From contig DMFQ01000115.1 of assembly GCA_003450555.1 (NCBI GenBank), positions 1 to 8,417 on the forward strand: a stretch of DNA of 8,417 nt, written 5' to 3'. Each line of letters begins with the position of its first letter. Positions within the stretch are counted from its first letter, which is position 1. The stretch is from Ktedonobacter sp. (GTDB lineage: Bacteria; Chloroflexota; Ktedonobacteria; Ktedonobacterales; Ktedonobacteraceae). The position numbers and the translations under genes were made by a program. The notes beneath the pieces are model-generated. The model was not told the origin of the DNA, did not search any database, and was given only the letters and a program-made list of their open reading frames with translations. Below, piece by piece: positions 6,183-8,417 of this stretch.

Positions 6183-7170
6183 ATGGATACGGAAGGTACA
6201 AATGCTCGCCTGGTAGAGCCTTCGCGTTCAACTCCAACCATGAACTGGACAGGTATTGTCCTCTTTATCGTGCTCACCTTTGGCATCAGTTGGGCCACCT
6301 GGCTTGGCCTCCGCGCTCTCGGGGTGGCCGTTTGTCATACGAACTGCTATCGGCATGTTCGGGCCTGCCCTCGCAGCTCTACTGGTGCGTCTCATCCGCC
6401 GCGAAGGATTTGCTGATGCAGGCTTGAGGTTGGTAGGACGTGGGAGGACGGGTGCCGCTCGTATGTATCTTGCCGCCTACTTCGTGCCGCCAATCCTGCT
6501 AGCTGTGGGCATTGGCCTTGCTCTACTTACTGGTATTCAACATTGGGCTTTTTCTGAGAACCTGCAAGCCTCAGCTCATGCCATTGTAAACACATTGGCC
6601 AGACAAGGACAGGCTCTCCCGCCGGGCTACAGCGCTGAGCAATTAGCACTGATCAATATCGTTGTATCAACCGCTCTCGCCTTTACCCTTGGCCTCCTCT
6701 TCAATATGATCTTCACTTTTGGCGAAGAGTTCGGCTGGCGCGGTTACCTGCTTCCGCGCCTTGCTCCCCTCGGCGGCATCTATGCGGCAATCATCACAGG
6801 TGTCATCTGGGGGCTGTGGCACGCCCCTCTCATTCTCCTCGATAGCTATAACTATCCCGGTCATCCCTGGTTGGGCATCGGCGTGATGGTCCTCTTTACC
6901 GTCTCATTGAGCGTGATCTTTACCTGGCTCCGCTTCCGCTCTGGCAGCATCTGGCCCTCGACACTGGCCCACGCGGCAATCAACGCCCAGGCAGGATTCG
7001 GCATTCTCCTGCTCTCCCACGTTGATTCTCTAATAGCGGTCCCCATAGGGATTATCGGGCTAATCCCCATGATCGCCTTCGCTATCTGGCTTGCGGCAAC
7101 TGGTCGATTGAAACCTGAGCCAGACAACGTGACCATCCCGGCCAGCATGATCGAGGCTGCAAACACATAG
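6183..7170 (+). pseudogene. CPBP family intramembrane metalloprotease, frameshifted near codon 48
   Basis: The reading starts at ATG 6183, with AAGGA 7 bases upstream, and gives an N-terminus with a typical CPBP first membrane helix (WTGIVLFIVLTFGISWATW, residues 22-40). After GGG GTG (6321-6326) the frame must move forward by one base, skipping G6327, to continue as PFVIRTAIGMFGPALAALLV. Without the shift, translation stops at 6416 after 77 residues. The restored protein is 328 aa with about seven to eight membrane segments. CPBP (Abi/Rce1-like) motifs are intact: EEFGWR at 181-186, WGLWH at 209-213, and H263/N267 in HAAIN. The family cleaves membrane substrates and includes CAAX-type endopeptidases and bacteriocin self-immunity proteins. 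The substrate here is unknown. An internal ATG at 6355 could give a 271-aa form lacking the first helix. The split may be a sequencing error, a recent mutation, or less likely a programmed shift. Confidence 0.85.
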
Positions 7171-7217
7171 ATGAAACCCATCTTCTATCATTCTTCAGAC
7201 TCAGGGAAGATCAACCA
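7171..7217. other. Short gap between convergent genes
   Basis: This 47-bp spacer separates the CPBP stop from the stop of the 170-aa gene. It holds only a weak 5-bp stem, TCTTC (7192-7196) with GAAGA (7206-7210), without a T-run, so no clear terminator is present for either gene. Confidence 0.3.
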
Positions 7218-7730
7218 CTAGCCTCCGTGGATGCTGATTTCTTTTTGACGAGCATAACGGAAAATTTCTCCCGGGTTTGTAATTCCTCTGGCTCTTGCTT
7301 CTTGCGCCCATGCGCTCATTTCATATTTATTTTGGTAGAGCCGATTGCCGCAAAAGATATGGCGCTGTAGAAAAGGGGCCGGGGTGATCTGCATCAACTG
7401 TATGCGGGTGGAGAGATTATAGGCATGTTCAGGCCACCAGGGTGTCGTGAGGATGTAACGTGGGTGATGTACCCACTCCGGACAAGGGATGTTATAGCGA
7501 TGGCAGAGGAATTCGACTGAGGCTGCGCAAAAGGCTCCCCACCGGCGGGTATGTCTGGTGTTCGGTTCTGGTTCCGTTATTGGGTCCTTCACCAGGGCGA
7601 ACCGATCGTCCTTGGCGTAGCCATACCAAGCATTCCTGAAGTTGCCTAACGCAATCCAGGGATCTTCGCCAGTACAAATGTGTTGAAAGGCTCGTGCTAT
7701 GGTTTGAACCGTTTTAACGTTTGGTATCAT
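7218..7730 (-). CDS. Unrecognised 170-aa partner of the nucleotidyltransferase
   Basis: I cannot assign a family with certainty. The start ATG (7730-7728) overlaps the stop of the nucleotidyltransferase gene as ATGA, and GGAG (7741-7738) lies 7 bases upstream, so start and coupling are well supported. The protein is soluble, without signal peptide or membrane segment, and rich in Trp, Arg and His. Features are a first helical segment with DPWIALGNFRNAWYGYAKDD (23-42), a second with RRWGAFCAASVEFLCHRYN (62-80), an IPCPEWV stretch (81-87), and a C-terminal TPAPFLQRHIFCGN (116-129). The last resembles, from memory, the tail of proteins encoded beside DUF6036/AbiEii-type nucleotidyltransferases, some of which carry a helix-turn-helix in front; no such domain is visible here. 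By context it could be the antitoxin or the specificity partner of its neighbour. That role is inferred. Confidence 0.8.
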   Translation of the reverse strand: MIPNVKTVQTIARAFQHICTGEDPWIALGNFRNAWYGYAKDDRFALVKDPITEPEPNTRHTRRWGAFCAASVEFLCHRYNIPCPEWVHHPRYILTTPWWPEHAYNLSTRIQLMQITPAPFLQRHIFCGNRLYQNKYEMSAWAQEARARGITNPGEIFRYARQKEISIHGG

Positions 7731-8314
7731 TGTTCTGCTCCGTCGTTTTGTGCCAACTGTTGTCGTTGCTTCCCAAAAAGTATGTTGAGTGATTGTGTAA
7801 TTGTTTCGGTATTATTTTGTTGTGCATCAGGTAAAATGTAACGATCAAGCAGAATTTTGGCTTGTTGTCGCGAACCGACCTTTACTTGCTGGAGGAGTAT
7901 TCTACAGTCCTCGATGTCTTTATCGCGTCCGGCAAATATCTTGAGTGCGAGAATGTATTCTTGAGGTGGAACATAGATATGGAGTGGGCCAAATGCTTTC
8001 CATAAATTCCCATCTGGAACGATCACGAGATCATACATGAGGAGCTGCGTCATATAATTCAACCAGTTGGGGTCGATCTGATTTGCTGCGGCAACAGCGA
8101 CTATACCTTCCTGGAGTGGTCGTATCGCTCGTTGGAGTCCTTCTTCTTCATCTAACCAGAAAATGTCGATATCGTCCGTGTTGCGCGGAGTATTGGTGAG
8201 CAGGAGCATATAAGCACCACCTATGAGAAGAAGATGTATTGGTTCATGAATCCCTCGATTCAGTAATTCCTGTCCCAGCTGAGACAAATAATTTTCGATG
8301 TCTTCGGCTTTCAT
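7727..8314 (-). CDS. AbiEii/DUF6036-like nucleotidyltransferase
   Basis: A 195-aa protein of the minimal nucleotidyltransferase fold. The signature is GG at 32-33, then R44 and T46 leading to D48-I-D50 (the GG...RxTxDID pattern). The conserved C-terminal element is EYILALKIFAGRDKDIEDCRILL (119-141; K125, D133, D136). These match the metal- and nucleotide-binding residues of AbiEii/MenT-like and DUF6036 proteins. Several relatives are toxins that add nucleotides to tRNA or protein targets; whether this one does is not shown by the sequence. I chose the ATG at 8314 because GGAG (8324-8321) lies 6 bases upstream and the family usually begins shortly before the first helix. The frame is open to an ATG at 8395, which lacks a ribosome-binding site and would add 27 residues. 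The gene is first in a two-gene operon with the 170-aa gene. No convincing promoter is visible in the remaining 103 bases. Confidence 0.85.
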   Translation of the reverse strand: MKAEDIENYLSQLGQELLNRGIHEPIHLLLIGGAYMLLLTNTPRNTDDIDIFWLDEEEGLQRAIRPLQEGIVAVAAANQIDPNWLNYMTQLLMYDLVIVPDGNLWKAFGPLHIYVPPQEYILALKIFAGRDKDIEDCRILLQQVKVGSRQQAKILLDRYILPDAQQNNTETITQSLNILFGKQRQQLAQNDGAEQ

Positions 8315-8341
8315 GCTGAACTCCACGAGCAATGTTGCTAG

Positions 8342-8368
8342 CCTCTCAATGATAACACAAAAGAGAGG
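8342..8368. repeat. Inverted repeat upstream of the nucleotidyltransferase gene
   Basis: CCTCTC (8342-8347) and GAGAGG (8363-8368) are perfect 6-bp arms with a 15-base spacer. A second small dyad lies nearer the gene, AGCAA (8328-8332) with TTGCT (8335-8339). Both fall in the 80 bases upstream of the preferred start at 8314, where autoregulation of a toxin-antitoxin-like operon would be expected. They are short and may be chance. Confidence 0.25.
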
Positions 8369-8417
8369 TGCTTCATAGTCTGCGTATTCCGTCATCGTTC
8401 AGTAACATTTTCATTTG

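Noticed and set aside
6321..6335. Programmed +1 ribosomal frameshift in the CPBP gene
   Set aside because: There is no slippery run, no in-frame stop at the shift point and no internal ribosome-binding-like stimulator as in prfB; mutation or sequencing error is simpler.
6256..6354. ATG at 6256 as the true start of the CPBP protein
   Set aside because: The first 24 residues (MSSLSCSPLASVGPPG...) are an out-of-frame reading of the first membrane helix, no ribosome-binding site precedes it, and the real N-terminus is visible in the other frame from 6183.

Overview
The window holds six protein genes and looks like chromosomal DNA from a Chloroflexota bacterium, most plausibly a Ktedonobacteria-type organism. 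That placement is an inference from the overall style: a DUF4388-type protein with a long Pro/Ser/Thr linker, a proline-rich orphan protein, moderate GC content, and a stand-alone mfd with a GTG start. No rRNA, tRNA, CRISPR array, transposase or integrase is visible, and nothing marks the whole segment as mobile.

Layout from left to right. (1) A run of imperfect 10-bp tandem repeats at the left edge precedes an unrecognised 430-aa protein (102-1394, +) with two folded ends joined by a long disordered linker. (2) A 300-bp intergenic stretch holds a hairpin, a perfect 7-bp-arm dyad and a sigma70-like promoter. It leads into a 223-aa protein (1709-2380, +) with an N-terminal DUF4388-like domain and a C-terminal winged-helix-like tail. 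(3) Only 19 bp further on, transcribed toward it, lies mfd (2400-5897, -), the 1165-aa transcription-repair coupling factor, complete with every expected motif. (4) A roughly 285-bp divergent intergenic region carries back-to-back promoters for mfd and for the gene to its right. It also holds a 25-bp near-perfect palindrome, a three-copy CTGAAAT-type motif and a possible 8-codon leader ORF abutting the mfd start. (5) A CPBP (CAAX protease/bacteriocin-processing) intramembrane protease gene (6183-7170, +) is split by a one-base frameshift near codon 48. All predicted catalytic residues lie downstream of the shift. (6) At the right end a two-gene operon on the minus strand encodes an AbiEii/DUF6036-like nucleotidyltransferase (7727-8314) followed, with a 4-base ATGA overlap, by an unrecognised 170-aa protein (7218-7730). 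The arrangement resembles a toxin-antitoxin or accessory defence-type pair.

The genes do not form one pathway. Mfd is housekeeping (strand-specific DNA repair), the two left-hand genes look like lineage-specific signalling or scaffold proteins, and the right-hand part (CPBP protease plus nucleotidyltransferase pair) is accessory in character. The parts most worth a second look are the nucleotidyltransferase/170-aa pair, the frameshifted protease, and the densely patterned mfd/CPBP intergenic region.
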